In this document: piece after piece, positions 18,976 to 28,130 of the stretch
Layout of the letters: every line of letters begins with the position of its first letter
Position numbering within the stretch: the first letter of the stretch is position 1
NCBI RefSeq assembly: GCF_020819595.1
Contig: NZ_JAJHNP010000007.1
Location: 248,001-312,000, forward strand
Origin: Streptomyces barringtoniae
GTDB lineage: Bacteria > Actinomycetota > Actinomycetes > Streptomycetales > Streptomycetaceae
Direction: 5' to 3'
Length of the DNA stretch: 64,000 nucleotides
Program-made: the position numbers and the translations under genes
Notes under the pieces: generated by a model
Told to the model about the DNA's origin: nothing
Databases searched by the model: none
The model's input: the letters and a program-made list of their open reading frames with translations, nothing else

Positions 18976-19567
18976 GGCGGGCATTCGCACTTGGCGTGAG
19001 TTCCTCACCGTCCAAGCCGAGGGCATCATCGCGGCAGACTTCTTCCACATCGACACCGCGCTGGGTGGGCGGTTGTACGCGCTGGCGTTCCTCGAGCACG
19101 GTACCCGGCGCCTGCACATCGCCGGGGTCACCGCCCATCCGACGCGGGATCGGACGGTGCAGCAGGCGAGGAATCTCGCCGTCGACATGGGCATATGCAT
19201 GAAGGCCCTGCGCTTTTTGCTGCGTGATCGTGATGGCAAGTACGGCGAGGCGCTCGACGGCGTCTTCCAGGCCGAGGACATGGAGATCCTCAAGAGCGCG
19301 CCGCGAGCTCCTCGGATGAACCCCCACTGCGAACGGATCATCGGCAGCATCCGGTGCGAGGTCCTCGATCATGTCCCCATCGCGAACGAGGCCCATGCTC
19401 GAAAGGTCCTTGCCGCCTACGAGCGGCACCACAACGAGCACCGACCCCACCAGGCCCGACACCAGCTACCGCCCGAGGCTCACGAACAGCCCGCCACCGT
19501 ACATGACCTCGACACCCGCAAGGTGCTACGGACCCGGATCCTCGGTGGCCTGATCAACGAGTACTGA
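18975..19567 (+). pseudogene. Integrase-core (rve) transposase, N-terminally truncated
   Basis: About 195 residues of DDE integrase core remain. Asp residues are seen in DFFHID and RDRDGKY, with Glu in CERIIGS, so the catalytic triad is present. The usual ending of this group, ..LNGLINEY followed by a few residues, is present as GGLINEY-stop. The N-terminal helix-turn-helix part is missing and no convincing start exists, so I call it a remnant. The family is IS3/IS481-like by core motif; I cannot separate the two. Confidence 0.75.
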
Positions 19568-19578
19568 CCATCTCAAAG

Positions 19579-19863
19579 AGTTGGGTCGACACCAGCTTCA
19601 AGAACGCTCTCGTCGAGCACGGCGCCCGCCTCGGAATAGATGTCGAAGTCGTCAACAGAAACCCGGATACTCGCGTTCACGTCGTGAAAAGACGCTGGGT
19701 GGTCGAGCGAAGTATCGGTTGGATCATGATGCACCGCCGCCTGGCCCGCGACTACGAGACCCTCACCGCCAGCTCCGAAGTCATGATCCACATTGCTCCG
19801 GTCGACAACCTCGCCAGGCGCATAACGGACGAGACCACCCCCACCTGGCGAGGAACTTACTAG
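19579..19863 (+). pseudogene. IS5-family transposase C-terminal remnant
   Basis: 94 residues in one frame ending at TAG 19861-19863. The segment KRRWVVERSIGWIMMHRRLARDYE... is the signature C-terminus of actinomycete IS5-group transposases (VVER..GW with the last catalytic Glu). The upstream three quarters of the gene are gone. It lies 37 nt from the 3' end of the NO synthase gene. Confidence 0.8.
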
Positions 19864-19899
19864 GGCATCAAGGGCAATCTGCCTACTTCAAACGCCCTC

Positions 19900-21033
19900 T
19901 CAGGCCGCGCCGTAGGGGCACCCCCGCGGCACCTCTGCGGTCCGGTGCACGAAGGCCGGCCGTAGCTCGGGATCCTCGGGGTCGTAGTAGCGGTGGAACA
20001 CCGCGGTCGCCCCTCCGGACAGGGGCGGGACGATCCAGCTCCAGTCGGTCGGCACAGGGCGCCCGTGCCGCCTCTCGCGGTCCACGTGCGCGAGGAACCG
20101 CCGCGACTCCGTGTGGTGGTCGGCCATGCTCACCCCCGCCTGCTCGTAAGAATGCAGGACCGCCAGGTTGAGCTCGACCAGGGCGCGGTCGCGCCACAGA
20201 GTGCGCTCGTTGCGGGTGTCGAGGCCGAACAGCTCGGCGACGGCAGGCAGCAGGTTGTAGCGGTCGGTGTCGGCGAGGTTGCGCGAGCCGATCTCGGTGC
20301 CCATGTACCAGCCGTTGAAGGGCGCGGCCGGGTACGTGACCCCGCCGATCTCCAGCGACATGTCGCTGACGGCCGGCACCGCGTACCAGCGCAGACCGAG
20401 GGCGGCGAACCCGGGATGGCGCGGATGCGTCAACGGCACCTCCAGCACGGCGTCCTCGGGCACCTCGTACAACTCCGGAGTCAGGCCGGAGCCGGGCTGC
20501 ACCAGCAACGGCATTATCTCGAAGGGCGTTTCACCGCCTTTCCAGCCCAAGTCCCGGGCCAGCGCCACCCGGTGGGTGCTGCGCGGGTCGTCCGAGTAGC
20601 GCACCAACTGCTCGCCCAGCAGCGTGGCGGCGGGCCGGCCGGGGCGATCGGGGGCGAAGACGCTGATGACCGGCCGGATACGGCCTCCGTTGGTCGCGAT
20701 CCGCAGATGCTCGAAGCACTCACCGGCGATGTCGTCGGGATGCGTGACGTGCCGCAGGTCCCGCACGATCAGATTGTTCCAGTAGAGCCGGCCTATGCAG
20801 CGCGCCGCGTTGCGCCAGGCCACCCGCGCGCCGTACGCCACCTCCGCCGCAGTGTGTTCGTACGTGCCGAAGCGCTCCACCTCCGCGGTGACCTCCGCGA
20901 GCCGCCGACGCGGGTCGCCGTCGCCCGGGTTCTCGGCGGCGTACTGCCGGATGAACACCTCGGCGGCCGCCAGGACGGCCTCGTGCGCCGATGGGCGGCG
21001 CGGAGCCGGGCCGGACGAAGGGGGGAGTTGCAT
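19900..21033 (-). CDS. nos: Bacterial nitric oxide synthase, oxygenase domain
   Basis: A 377-aa protein matching the length of bacterial NOS oxygenases. ATG at 21033 is preferred to the longer frame because AGGAGA precedes it and the extra 40 residues look untranslated. The haem-thiolate Cys is C79 in WRNAARCIGR, and the arginine-binding region FNGWYMGTEIGSRNL with its conserved Glu is intact, as are the C-terminal WSWIVPP pterin-site residues. It oxidises L-arginine to citrulline and NO using electrons from a separate reductase, as bacterial enzymes lack the fused reductase. A flavohaemoglobin-type gene lies 159 nt upstream in the same orientation and could be reductase or NO consumer. There is no thaxtomin-type P450 next to it. 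Confidence 0.93.
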   Translation of the reverse strand: MQLPPSSGPAPRRPSAHEAVLAAAEVFIRQYAAENPGDGDPRRRLAEVTAEVERFGTYEHTAAEVAYGARVAWRNAARCIGRLYWNNLIVRDLRHVTHPDDIAGECFEHLRIATNGGRIRPVISVFAPDRPGRPAATLLGEQLVRYSDDPRSTHRVALARDLGWKGGETPFEIMPLLVQPGSGLTPELYEVPEDAVLEVPLTHPRHPGFAALGLRWYAVPAVSDMSLEIGGVTYPAAPFNGWYMGTEIGSRNLADTDRYNLLPAVAELFGLDTRNERTLWRDRALVELNLAVLHSYEQAGVSMADHHTESRRFLAHVDRERRHGRPVPTDWSWIVPPLSGGATAVFHRYYDPEDPELRPAFVHRTAEVPRGCPYGAA

Positions 21034-21192
21034 CGGATTCTCTCCTGCTCGGGGTCTGGTGCTCACACGAGCCCGGCGCGCCGGCGGTGGTACGGCGGCC
21101 GCACGGCCGGGAGCGGACGGGGCGATGCCGAGTCCGGCAGGCGGGCGCGGCAAGCGAGTGGCCGCACGGCCGGGGCCGGGTCGGCCGGACGC

Positions 21193-22488
21193 TCAGTCCT
21201 CGGGCGGTTCCCGCAATTTCCGGGGCAGTAACGCGGCCTCGAGTGCGGGGACGTCGAAGGGGTCGAAATGGATCCGCTCCTGCGGGATGCCCTGCCGGGC
21301 CAGGGTGGCGCTGGTCTGCGTGACCATGTCCACCGGGCCGGAGAGGAACGCCTCGTGCCGGTACCACGGCCCGAACTCGTTCAGCACCCGCGGCAGGCTG
21401 CCCTCCAGCCCCGCAATACGCTCGTGCGACACCGCGGCCCGCACAGAGAGCCAGTGGTGCCGCTGGGACATCCTGAGCATGTCGTCCAGGCCGTAGAGCT
21501 CCTCGGCGGTCCGAGCGCCGACGAAGACGTCGACGTAGCGCTCTGTCCCGGTGCGGGCCGCGTCCTCGACCAGGGCCTTGATGGGGGCCATGCCGGTCCC
21601 GCCGGCCACGCACACCAGATCCCGGTCGCTGCGCGGGTCGAGCGTCATGTCGCCCTGAGTGGGTCCGAGCCGCACCACGTCCCCGGGCTTGGCGCTGTAG
21701 ACCAGGCCTTGGCTGACCTGGCCCTGGGCGACCGCACGCACGTGGAAGGTCACGGTGTTGTCCGGTCGCGGCGCGTGCGCGGGCGAGTAGTAGCGCCACG
21801 TCCTGGGGTGCCAGGGCGTCTCCACGCTCGCGTACTGGCCTGCCGTGTACGGGTAGGGGGCGTCGGGCCGCACGGTGATTTCCGCGATGCCATGGCCGCG
21901 GTGCAGGTGGTGGATGATCTCCGCCTCCCACACCGCGGGCGCCGTACGGGCGTCCTCCCTCGCAGCGTGCATCATCACCTGCGCGACGACGCCGTATCCG
22001 TGCGTCCATGCGGCGGCCAGCTCGGGGCTCCACGCCGGGCCGGCGTAGCGGGCCAGGGATGCGAGCAGGCACTCGCCCACCGCGGGGTAGTGGCCGTTCA
22101 GCGCCCCGAACTTGCGGTGGTCGCGACCGAGCCGGCCGCAGAACCGGATCAGGTTCTCCGGGTCGTCGACGAGGTCGACGATCTGCAGCAGCCCGCGCAG
22201 CAACCGGTCGCGCTGGACGTCCAGGTTGTCCGGGAAGAGCCCGCGCACCTCGGGGTAGCGTGCGAACAGAATGGCGTAGAAATACACCGTCATGTCCGCT
22301 GCGTACGGGCCGACCGCGGCCACACTCGCGCGCATCAGGGCGATTTCCTCCGCAGTCAGCGGCACGAGGTCCGGCAGCGGACTCGGCGCCGGGGGCGAGG
22401 GAGTGGAAGGAGGCGCTGCTGATTCCGGTGACTGCGCCGTGGCATCCGGTGCGTCATGGCGTTCTCGCGGCGCACGGGAGAATATCAT
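21193..22488 (-). CDS. Flavohaemoglobin-type globin/FAD/NAD(P)H oxidoreductase
   Basis: A 431-aa protein. Start ATG at 22488 has GGGAGG upstream. After a Pro/Ser/Ala-rich leader of about 40 residues comes a globin domain with the proximal His in RDHRKFGALNGHYPAVGE, then a ferredoxin-reductase-like half with the flavin motif RYYSPA and the NAD-binding GGTGMAPIKAL. Flavohaemoglobins convert NO plus O2 to nitrate using NAD(P)H. The low-complexity leader and the second half (AAWTHGYGVV) are typical of the actinomycete globin-reductase subgroup rather than Hmp itself. Probably co-transcribed with the NO synthase. Roles as NO dioxygenase or as electron donor to NOS are both open. Confidence 0.85.
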   Translation of the reverse strand: MIFSRAPRERHDAPDATAQSPESAAPPSTPSPPAPSPLPDLVPLTAEEIALMRASVAAVGPYAADMTVYFYAILFARYPEVRGLFPDNLDVQRDRLLRGLLQIVDLVDDPENLIRFCGRLGRDHRKFGALNGHYPAVGECLLASLARYAGPAWSPELAAAWTHGYGVVAQVMMHAAREDARTAPAVWEAEIIHHLHRGHGIAEITVRPDAPYPYTAGQYASVETPWHPRTWRYYSPAHAPRPDNTVTFHVRAVAQGQVSQGLVYSAKPGDVVRLGPTQGDMTLDPRSDRDLVCVAGGTGMAPIKALVEDAARTGTERYVDVFVGARTAEELYGLDDMLRMSQRHHWLSVRAAVSHERIAGLEGSLPRVLNEFGPWYRHEAFLSGPVDMVTQTSATLARQGIPQERIHFDPFDVPALEAALLPRKLREPPED

Positions 22489-23244
22489 CGGGCGCCTCCC
22501 GCTTCAGATTGAATCGTCATCACCATGAGGGAAATTCAGGGTCAGAGCAGTGGGGAGCGGGGACCGCCGCGACCGCTGCACATCCGGTCGCGGTTGCCGG
22601 GGACAGGCCGATGACCGGCACGGGGTTCCGCTGTGCCGGATGCCCATCCAGCACCCAGAAAGGGTCCGCCATTCGGCTGTGGCGCCGTCTCGATACGACG
22701 CCAGGGATCAACTTGACTGGCACACAGGCAACTTGGGAACGGACGGGGCGGAACTCCCTGGGATGTCCTGCCGTTCGGTGGCGATCGACAGGACCGCATT
22801 CACCCTAATACACAATCTTCACCCGTCAACCAAAGGATAGGCACGACCTCGCCCCGACTCGCGCAGGCCGGCCTGGCACGCGTGTGTTCGGCGCCGAGGA
22901 GGGGGAGTGGACGCGGAACCGACCGGAGGAAGTGTGTGGATCCGGCCGGAATCAGACCGCGGCGCGGCAGCCCGGCAACTCCGCGAAATCCGCGTCCGCT
23001 TCTGCCGGTGAGATGCCGAAGCCCGCTCGAATTGCCACCCGAAACCAGTCGGTGTCGGGAGCTGCGCTGGATTCAGAAGTCATGGCTCACGACAGCGTAA
23101 TACCGAGTGAATTCAGCGAGATGAACATGATCTCTGTCGGTAAATCCGGATAACCGGGGCACTCGGGTTCCCGGGCAGCGGTATGGGTGACCCGCGTGAA
23201 AACCCTGGTTCGGGCTGATGATCAGGCCGCTTGTGTTCCTGTCG
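22489..23244. other. Non-coding gap upstream of the flavohaemoglobin gene
   Basis: No convincing gene. A short frame with GTG at 22884 to 23153 (89 codons) has ordinary codon use but no family motif and no clear ribosome site, so I do not call it. The first ~60 nt next to 22488 must hold the flavohaemoglobin promoter; I found no clear NsrR-type palindrome. Confidence 0.4.
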
Positions 23245-23520
23245 TCAGGCTGCTTGCTGGTGTTCGTTGATGGGGCCGCCGAGTAGTTGAGTGCGGCGGA
23301 CGCGGCCACCGAAGGGGATGACAGGTGCCGTCTGGCTGGTCTCCGAGGCTTGGGGAGATCGTTGGTGTGGATCGGTGGGGGCGGTGCCGGTTGTAGTGGT
23401 CGGTGTAGGTGTTCGGGTCGGTGCGCAGGTGCCGTTCGTTCATGATGAGTAGGCGGTCGGTGCACTCGCGGCGGACGGTGCCGGCCCAGCGGCTGCCGAA
23501 TATTTCGTCCGACCAGGTCA
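23245..23520 (-). pseudogene. Integrase-type transposase C-terminal remnant, frameshifted
   Basis: Minus-strand translation gives RWAGTVRREC...MNERHLRT...HYNRHRPHRS, the standard C-terminal stretch of integrase-core transposases, and then, after a frame change, a normal ending GGPINEHQQAA-stop at 23245. The DDE Asp part is absent. It ends where the next IS remnant begins, so one element probably inserted into the other. Confidence 0.75.
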
Positions 23521-24555
23521 GGCAGCGTGTCGGTACTCGTGGATCACTCTGGAGAGCCGGTTCCGGCGGCGTATGTCCAGACGGGACATCCGTCCGATAT
23601 CGGTGATTGGTTCGGGGACAGCGCGCAGTGGTGCGGCCTGGTTCATCGCTTGATGGGGCCGGTGGGTGTTGTGGTGCTCTCGAACTGGCCGAGGGCGTGG
23701 CGCAGGTGGCGCTCGTTCCAGATGAGGGTGCGGTCCAGGAGTTCGTGGCGGCAGGTCTGGACCCAGCGCTCCATGATGGCGTTCATGCGCGGCATCCGGA
23801 CACCGGTGAGCACGACCTGGATGCCGGCCTCGCCCAGGATCTGGTCGGAGAGTGCCGGGAACTTCGCGTCCCGGTCCCGGATCAGATATTTGACGGTGGT
23901 CCCGGCGTCCTCCAGGTCCATCACCAGGTTTCGTGCGGCCTGGCTCACCCAGTGCGCGGTGGGGTGCGCCGTGGTGCCGAGGATCCGGACGCGGCGGGTG
24001 GTGTGCTCGATGACGGCGAGGATGTACTGGCGTCGGCCGGTCAGGGTGACGGTCTCGATGAAGTCGCATGCCAGGAGGGCGTCGGCCTGGGAGTGCTAGA
24101 AGCCGGCCCAGGGGGTGGCGGCTCGGTCGGGCGCGGGGTCGATGCCCTCGTTCTTGAGGATCTCCCAGACGGTGGAGGCGGCGACCTTGATGCCGAGGGT
24201 GGCGAGTTCGCCGTGCACTCTGCGGTAGCCCCACGACGGGTTCTCCCGGACCAGGCGCAGGATCAGGTTGCGGATCGAGCGAACGGTGGGCGGGCGGCCC
24301 GGCCTCTTCGGTCGGCAGGTGCGGGCGTGGCGCTGCTTGATCAGGTCGCGGTGCCATCGCAGCGCGGTGTCGGGTTGGACCAGCAACCGGAGCCGACGCA
24401 GAACCTGGCGCGGCAGCGGCACCAGCAGAGCGGCGAGGAGGGCTCGGTCTTCCGAGGCGAACTTCACCCGGTCCTCCCCGAGCTGTCGTTCGAGGACCAT
24501 GATCTGGTGGCGCAGGGCGAGAATCTTGCTGCGAGCCAGGGGCGCAAGGGTGCAC
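23518..24555 (-). pseudogene. Integrase-core transposase, nearly full length but with a nonsense codon and a frameshift
   Basis: The N-terminal DNA-binding part (from LALRHQIMVLERQLGE, about 24530) runs to an in-frame TAG at 24096-24098, right after DRAATPWAGF. The same frame then continues with the integrase core (ACDFIETVTLTG, LIRDRDAKF, MERWVQ), whose DDE triad is intact. A second break near 23680 shifts frame (QFE to HHNTHRPHQA), and the protein then ends HEYRHAA at 23518. It would make a normal ~340-aa transposase without these two defects, so inactivation looks recent. No terminal inverted repeats were identified by eye. Confidence 0.8.
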
Positions 24556-24938
24556 GCCGGGGTCGGCTTATCGGACTTCCGCGACCTGATTCCCCGTCAG
24601 AGTGGGGGCCGACTAGGAACCACACAGAGGGTGCAGTTTGGTGTCACATCAGACTACCGCCCATGCCCTTTTCGCTGTTCCAGCTCTCTGCACGGTCACG
24701 GCCTTCGTATTCCGTTGCGTCGAAGTGCGGACTGTTTCGTTCGGTGCCGCTGATTCATTCGGGACGCTACCGGACACGGAACGGCCCTCAACTGCCTCTG
24801 CGACCTTACGAAGTTCTGACGCATGCGCCCCCAGTACGCCACGGCGGCGTCGAGGAGCGCCGGCAGGGGCGGCTGGGGCGTACGACGTCCCGTGTGGCGG
24901 TCCAAGCCGTGTGGACGGGCCCGCGCCATGAGGCCCAA
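24556..24938. other. Gap between IS remnant and SDR gene
   Basis: Lower GC than its surroundings at 24600-24800. I see no gene with recognisable motifs on either strand; it may hold the lost end of the IS element. Confidence 0.4.
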
Positions 24939-24994
24939 CCGGATAGTTAATCCGGATGTGTGCTACCGTCCCGGCTAACCGGATGAACTATCCG
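24939..24994. promoter_or_regulatory. Two palindromic operators before the SDR gene, probably for the local TetR
   Basis: Site 1 (24939-24955) is CCGGATAGTTAATCCGG; site 2 (24979-24994) is CCGGATGAACTATCCG, whose reverse complement is CGGATAGTTCATCCGG. They are two copies of one near-perfect palindrome with centres about 40 nt apart, i.e. close to four helical turns. They lie just before the ribosome site at 25010, so they likely cover the promoter. The TetR-type regulator at 26965 is the natural ligand. Confidence 0.7.
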
Positions 24995-25019
24995 ATTGTC
25001 TGCCGGGGTGGAGGAGCTC

Positions 25020-25919
25020 ATGACGAAGACAGCTGTGGTCACGGCGGGGACAGGGGGCATCGGCCTGGAGACGGCGCTCGGGCTGGCCGCCGCCGGGTTC
25101 GCGGTCACCGTGGTCGGGCGCGACGCGGAACGGGGGGCCAGAGCGGTCGAGCGGATCAACGCGTCGGGCCCAGACGGCGCCGGCCAGTTCCTGTCCGCCG
25201 ACCTCTCCTCACTCGACCAGGTACGCGCGCTCGCCGACCGGATCGCCGCCGACCACGCCGCCTCGGGGGAACCGCTGACGGTGCTGGTCAACAACGTCGG
25301 AGCGATGTTCCCGCAGCACGGGATCCTGGGCGGCGTCGAGGCGTCCTTCGTCGTCAACCACCTCTCGCCGTACCTGCTGACCGAACTGCTGCTGCCCACC
25401 CTCACAGCCGGGGCGCCCAGCCGGATCGTGAACGTGACCTCGGGCGCGGTTGCCGTCGGCAAGCGGGTGTTCGACGCCGTCGAGCCGCCCGGCGGCTACT
25501 ACGGCTTCCACTGGTACGGCCGCGCCAAGCTCGCCAACCTCGCCTACACCCTGGACCTGGCCGCCCGACTGGCCGGCACGGGCGTATCGGTCTTCGCCGC
25601 CGACCCTGGAGGCGCCGCCACCGAGATGACCAAGGGCACCCTGACCGACCCGAAGATCGTCTCCCCGCCGCTGCGGCTGCTGTGGCCGCTGGTACGCCGC
25701 AAGTTCGAGCGCTCCACCTCCGGCCCGGCGTCGGCGGCAGCCAGGCCCTCGATCGTCGCCGCCACCGACAACGCGCTGACCGGCCGGACCGGCCTGGTCA
25801 TCGGCCCACAGAGCCACCCGGTCGCCCCGCTGCGCGCAGCCACCGACCGCCGCCTCGCCGAGGCCGTGCGCCGGCTCAGCGAAGCCCACGCACCCACGCC
25901 GGCCGGCACAGACGCGTGA
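25020..25919 (+). CDS. Short-chain dehydrogenase/reductase
   Basis: A 299-aa cytosolic oxidoreductase. ATG at 25020 follows GAGGAG with good spacing. The Rossmann motif TAGTGGIG, NNVG and the catalytic YGRAK are present, and the length and the long C-terminal tail resemble the retinol-dehydrogenase/WW-oxidoreductase-like SDR subgroup; no specific substrate can be named. Two TetR-type palindromes lie in its promoter. An alpha/beta hydrolase and TetR gene follow on the same strand, probably one regulated unit. Confidence 0.88.
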   Translation: MTKTAVVTAGTGGIGLETALGLAAAGFAVTVVGRDAERGARAVERINASGPDGAGQFLSADLSSLDQVRALADRIAADHAASGEPLTVLVNNVGAMFPQHGILGGVEASFVVNHLSPYLLTELLLPTLTAGAPSRIVNVTSGAVAVGKRVFDAVEPPGGYYGFHWYGRAKLANLAYTLDLAARLAGTGVSVFAADPGGAATEMTKGTLTDPKIVSPPLRLLWPLVRRKFERSTSGPASAAARPSIVAATDNALTGRTGLVIGPQSHPVAPLRAATDRRLAEAVRRLSEAHAPTPAGTDA

Positions 25920-26051
25920 GCATTCACCGTCAACGCCCGTAACGCCGACAACGCCGGGCACCGGTCACGCGGTCGCGTCGGCCCCTCGCGCCCGCCCCCG
26001 AGACTCGCCGGACCACCGCCGAGCCGATCCCCACCCGACTGAGGACACGAC

Positions 26052-26846
26052 ATGACCAACGCAGTCCCGACCGCCTATGCCCGCACCGTTCACGGCTCCG
26101 GCCCCGGCCTCCTCCTCGCCCATGGCGCCGGCGGCGGTATCGACGCCAACTACGGGCCGATCATGGAAGGGCTCGCCGCGCAGCACACCGTCGTCGGGGT
26201 CGACTACCCGGGCTCAGGACAGACCCCCACCACGCCCACGCCGCTGGAGCTCGATTCCCTGGCGGACCAGCTTGTCGCCGCGGCGGACGCCGAAGGGCTC
26301 GACACGTTCGCCCTCTGCGGATACTCGCTCGGCGGCCCGGTCGCGATCCGAGCGGCCGTCCGCCACCCGCAGCGGGTCACCGCGCTCGTCCTGAGCGCGG
26401 CCTTCGCCCGCGTGGACACCCGCACCGAGCTGGCCGCCGCGATCTGGCACCAGCTCTACGACACCGGACAGCACCTGCTGCTCGCCCAGTACCTGACCCA
26501 GCTGGCCGTGAGCGCGCCGTTGCTGAACTCCCTCACTCCCGCCCAGGTGCGCGCGGCCGCCGAGCAGACCGCTTCCGCCCTCCCGCCCGGCACCGGAGCC
26601 CAGGTCGACCTGGTCCGCCGTGCCGACGTCCGCGACGACCTCGCCGCGATCACCGCCCCGACCCTGATCGTCGTCACCACCGCAGACACCCTGATACCGG
26701 CCGCCCTCCAGTACGACCTGGCCGCGGCCATCCCCGGAGCGCAGACCGCCGAGCTCCCCACCGGACACATGCCCTTCCTTGAGCAGCCGAACCAATGGTT
26801 GGAGATCATCACCGGCTTCCTCAGCAGGCAGCGCGACCAGGGCTGA
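26052..26846 (+). CDS. Alpha/beta hydrolase
   Basis: A 264-aa protein with a full catalytic set: oxyanion HGAGGG near residue 20, nucleophile elbow CGYSLGG, acid Asp in TTADTLIP and His in TGHMPFLEQ. No signal peptide. It starts 132 nt after the SDR gene and precedes the TetR gene. Probably an esterase or lactonase-like enzyme acting with the SDR on a small lipophilic compound; the substrate is unknown. Confidence 0.88.
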   Translation: MTNAVPTAYARTVHGSGPGLLLAHGAGGGIDANYGPIMEGLAAQHTVVGVDYPGSGQTPTTPTPLELDSLADQLVAAADAEGLDTFALCGYSLGGPVAIRAAVRHPQRVTALVLSAAFARVDTRTELAAAIWHQLYDTGQHLLLAQYLTQLAVSAPLLNSLTPAQVRAAAEQTASALPPGTGAQVDLVRRADVRDDLAAITAPTLIVVTTADTLIPAALQYDLAAAIPGAQTAELPTGHMPFLEQPNQWLEIITGFLSRQRDQG

Positions 26847-26964
26847 CAGCCCCGCGGGGGCGGGCCGAGCGGCCCGCCCCCACGTCGGGCGCGGCACCCG
26901 GAAACGCCCGCATATGATCGGACGGCAAGCCTGCCTTGAGACGAGCGACCTGGACTGTTCCCAC

Positions 26965-27549
26965 ATGACGACCACACCGCTGCGCAAGGACGCCGCCCGC
27001 AACTGGGAGCGGATCGTCGCCGTCGCCCGCGACCTGGTCGACCAGGGCACCGCACTGCAGCTCAACGACGTCGCACGCCGGGCGGGACTCGGCGTCGGCA
27101 CGGTCTACCGGCACTTCGCCACTCCCGAGGCGCTACTGGAGACCGTTGCCACCCCCTGCCTGGAAGCCCTCGCCGCACACGGCCGGCACGCCCTGGCCGA
27201 CACCGACCACGGGCGCGCCCTGGAGGACTTCCTGTCCCGCATCGTCGAAGCACAAATCACCGATGCCGCCCTGCCCCCGGTCGCCGCCACGACCACGGAT
27301 GCCCTTCCGCGGACCACGGAACTCAAGAAGTCGCTCCAGTCGACCGGGACCACGCTCCTCGAGCGGGCCCGCGACGCCGGGGCCGTCCGCCCCGACCTCG
27401 CCGCCGCCGACCTCGTCCCCCTCATGTGCGGCATCGCCCACGCCGTCACCGTCCACGGCGGCACCCTTGCGGACCGCATGCAGACCGGCCACCGCTACCT
27501 CGCCACCCTGCTCGGGGGCATGCGTACCGCCACGCCACCGAACACCTGA
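26965..27549 (+). CDS. TetR-family regulator
   Basis: 194 aa; start ATG 26965, though an in-frame ATG at 26914 is possible. The N-terminal helix-turn-helix reads LNDVARRAGLGVGTVYRHFATPEALLE, a classic TetR pattern, followed by an all-helical ligand domain. It lies at the end of the SDR/hydrolase group and is the likely reader of the two palindromes before the SDR gene, making a repressor-plus-detoxification module. Confidence 0.9.
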   Translation: MTTTPLRKDAARNWERIVAVARDLVDQGTALQLNDVARRAGLGVGTVYRHFATPEALLETVATPCLEALAAHGRHALADTDHGRALEDFLSRIVEAQITDAALPPVAATTTDALPRTTELKKSLQSTGTTLLERARDAGAVRPDLAAADLVPLMCGIAHAVTVHGGTLADRMQTGHRYLATLLGGMRTATPPNT

Positions 27550-27681
27550 GCGGCCCGCCACCGCCCAGGGCGGGCCGACCGTCCCCGGCAGATCCGTACC
27601 CCTCCCCCCGGCCGGACTCGGCGGGCGTGAACGGTTCGAGCGTCACTTGTAACGTCCGACGCGCGCGCCGCACTGAGGGGT

Positions 27682-28083
27682 ATGAGTCATGACGACCTGC
27701 GTGCACTGTTCCTCAACTGCACGCTGAAGAAGAGCCCGGAGCGCAGCCACACGCACGGCCTGATCGACCTCAGCTTGCGAATCATGGAGAAGCAGCGCGT
27801 TCAGGTCGAGCACCTGCGGCCGATCGATCACGAGATCGCCACCGGCGTGTGGCCGGACATGACCGAGCACGGCTGGGCAACGAGGACGGCGCCGCGCACT
27901 GCGCCATGAACGTCCTGTACAGCCAACGACTTCACCAACAGGAACACCACGTTCATGACGTGGAACCTGTTGCACCTGGCCCGGCTGCTCAAGGACGCCG
28001 GTGGCATTCCGGCGCACGGCAACCAGCGGTCGCAGTACGACGCCGGGTGCCGGTCCGACTTCGAGAATCCCGAATACCGCTGA
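27682..28083 (+). pseudogene. NAD(P)H-dependent FMN reductase-like gene with two internal deletions
   Basis: It begins [16 protein letters not shown], the flavodoxin-fold start of this family, and ends [12 protein letters not shown] as full-length members do. The middle is missing in two blocks: one after EHGW, which runs straight into GNEDG, and one after NVLYS, which continues as NDFTNRNT in another frame. About 130 codons remain of a usual ~200. The ends are intact, so this is an in-place deletion product, not a truncated copy. Confidence 0.8.
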
Positions 28084-28130
28084 GCCCGAGTACCGGCGAG
28101 CACCGCCAACACATCAACGAAAGGCCGAAC

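Noticed and set aside
19900..22488. Thaxtomin-type nitration cluster
   Set aside because: NOS is present but there is no adjacent nitrating P450 and no peptide synthetase in the window.
22884..23153. Small open frame (89 codons) between the flavohaemoglobin and IS remnants
   Set aside because: No motif, no clear ribosome site, and it lies in a stretch with IS debris; could be chance. Looked at as a possible small peptide precursor but no leader or core pattern was seen.
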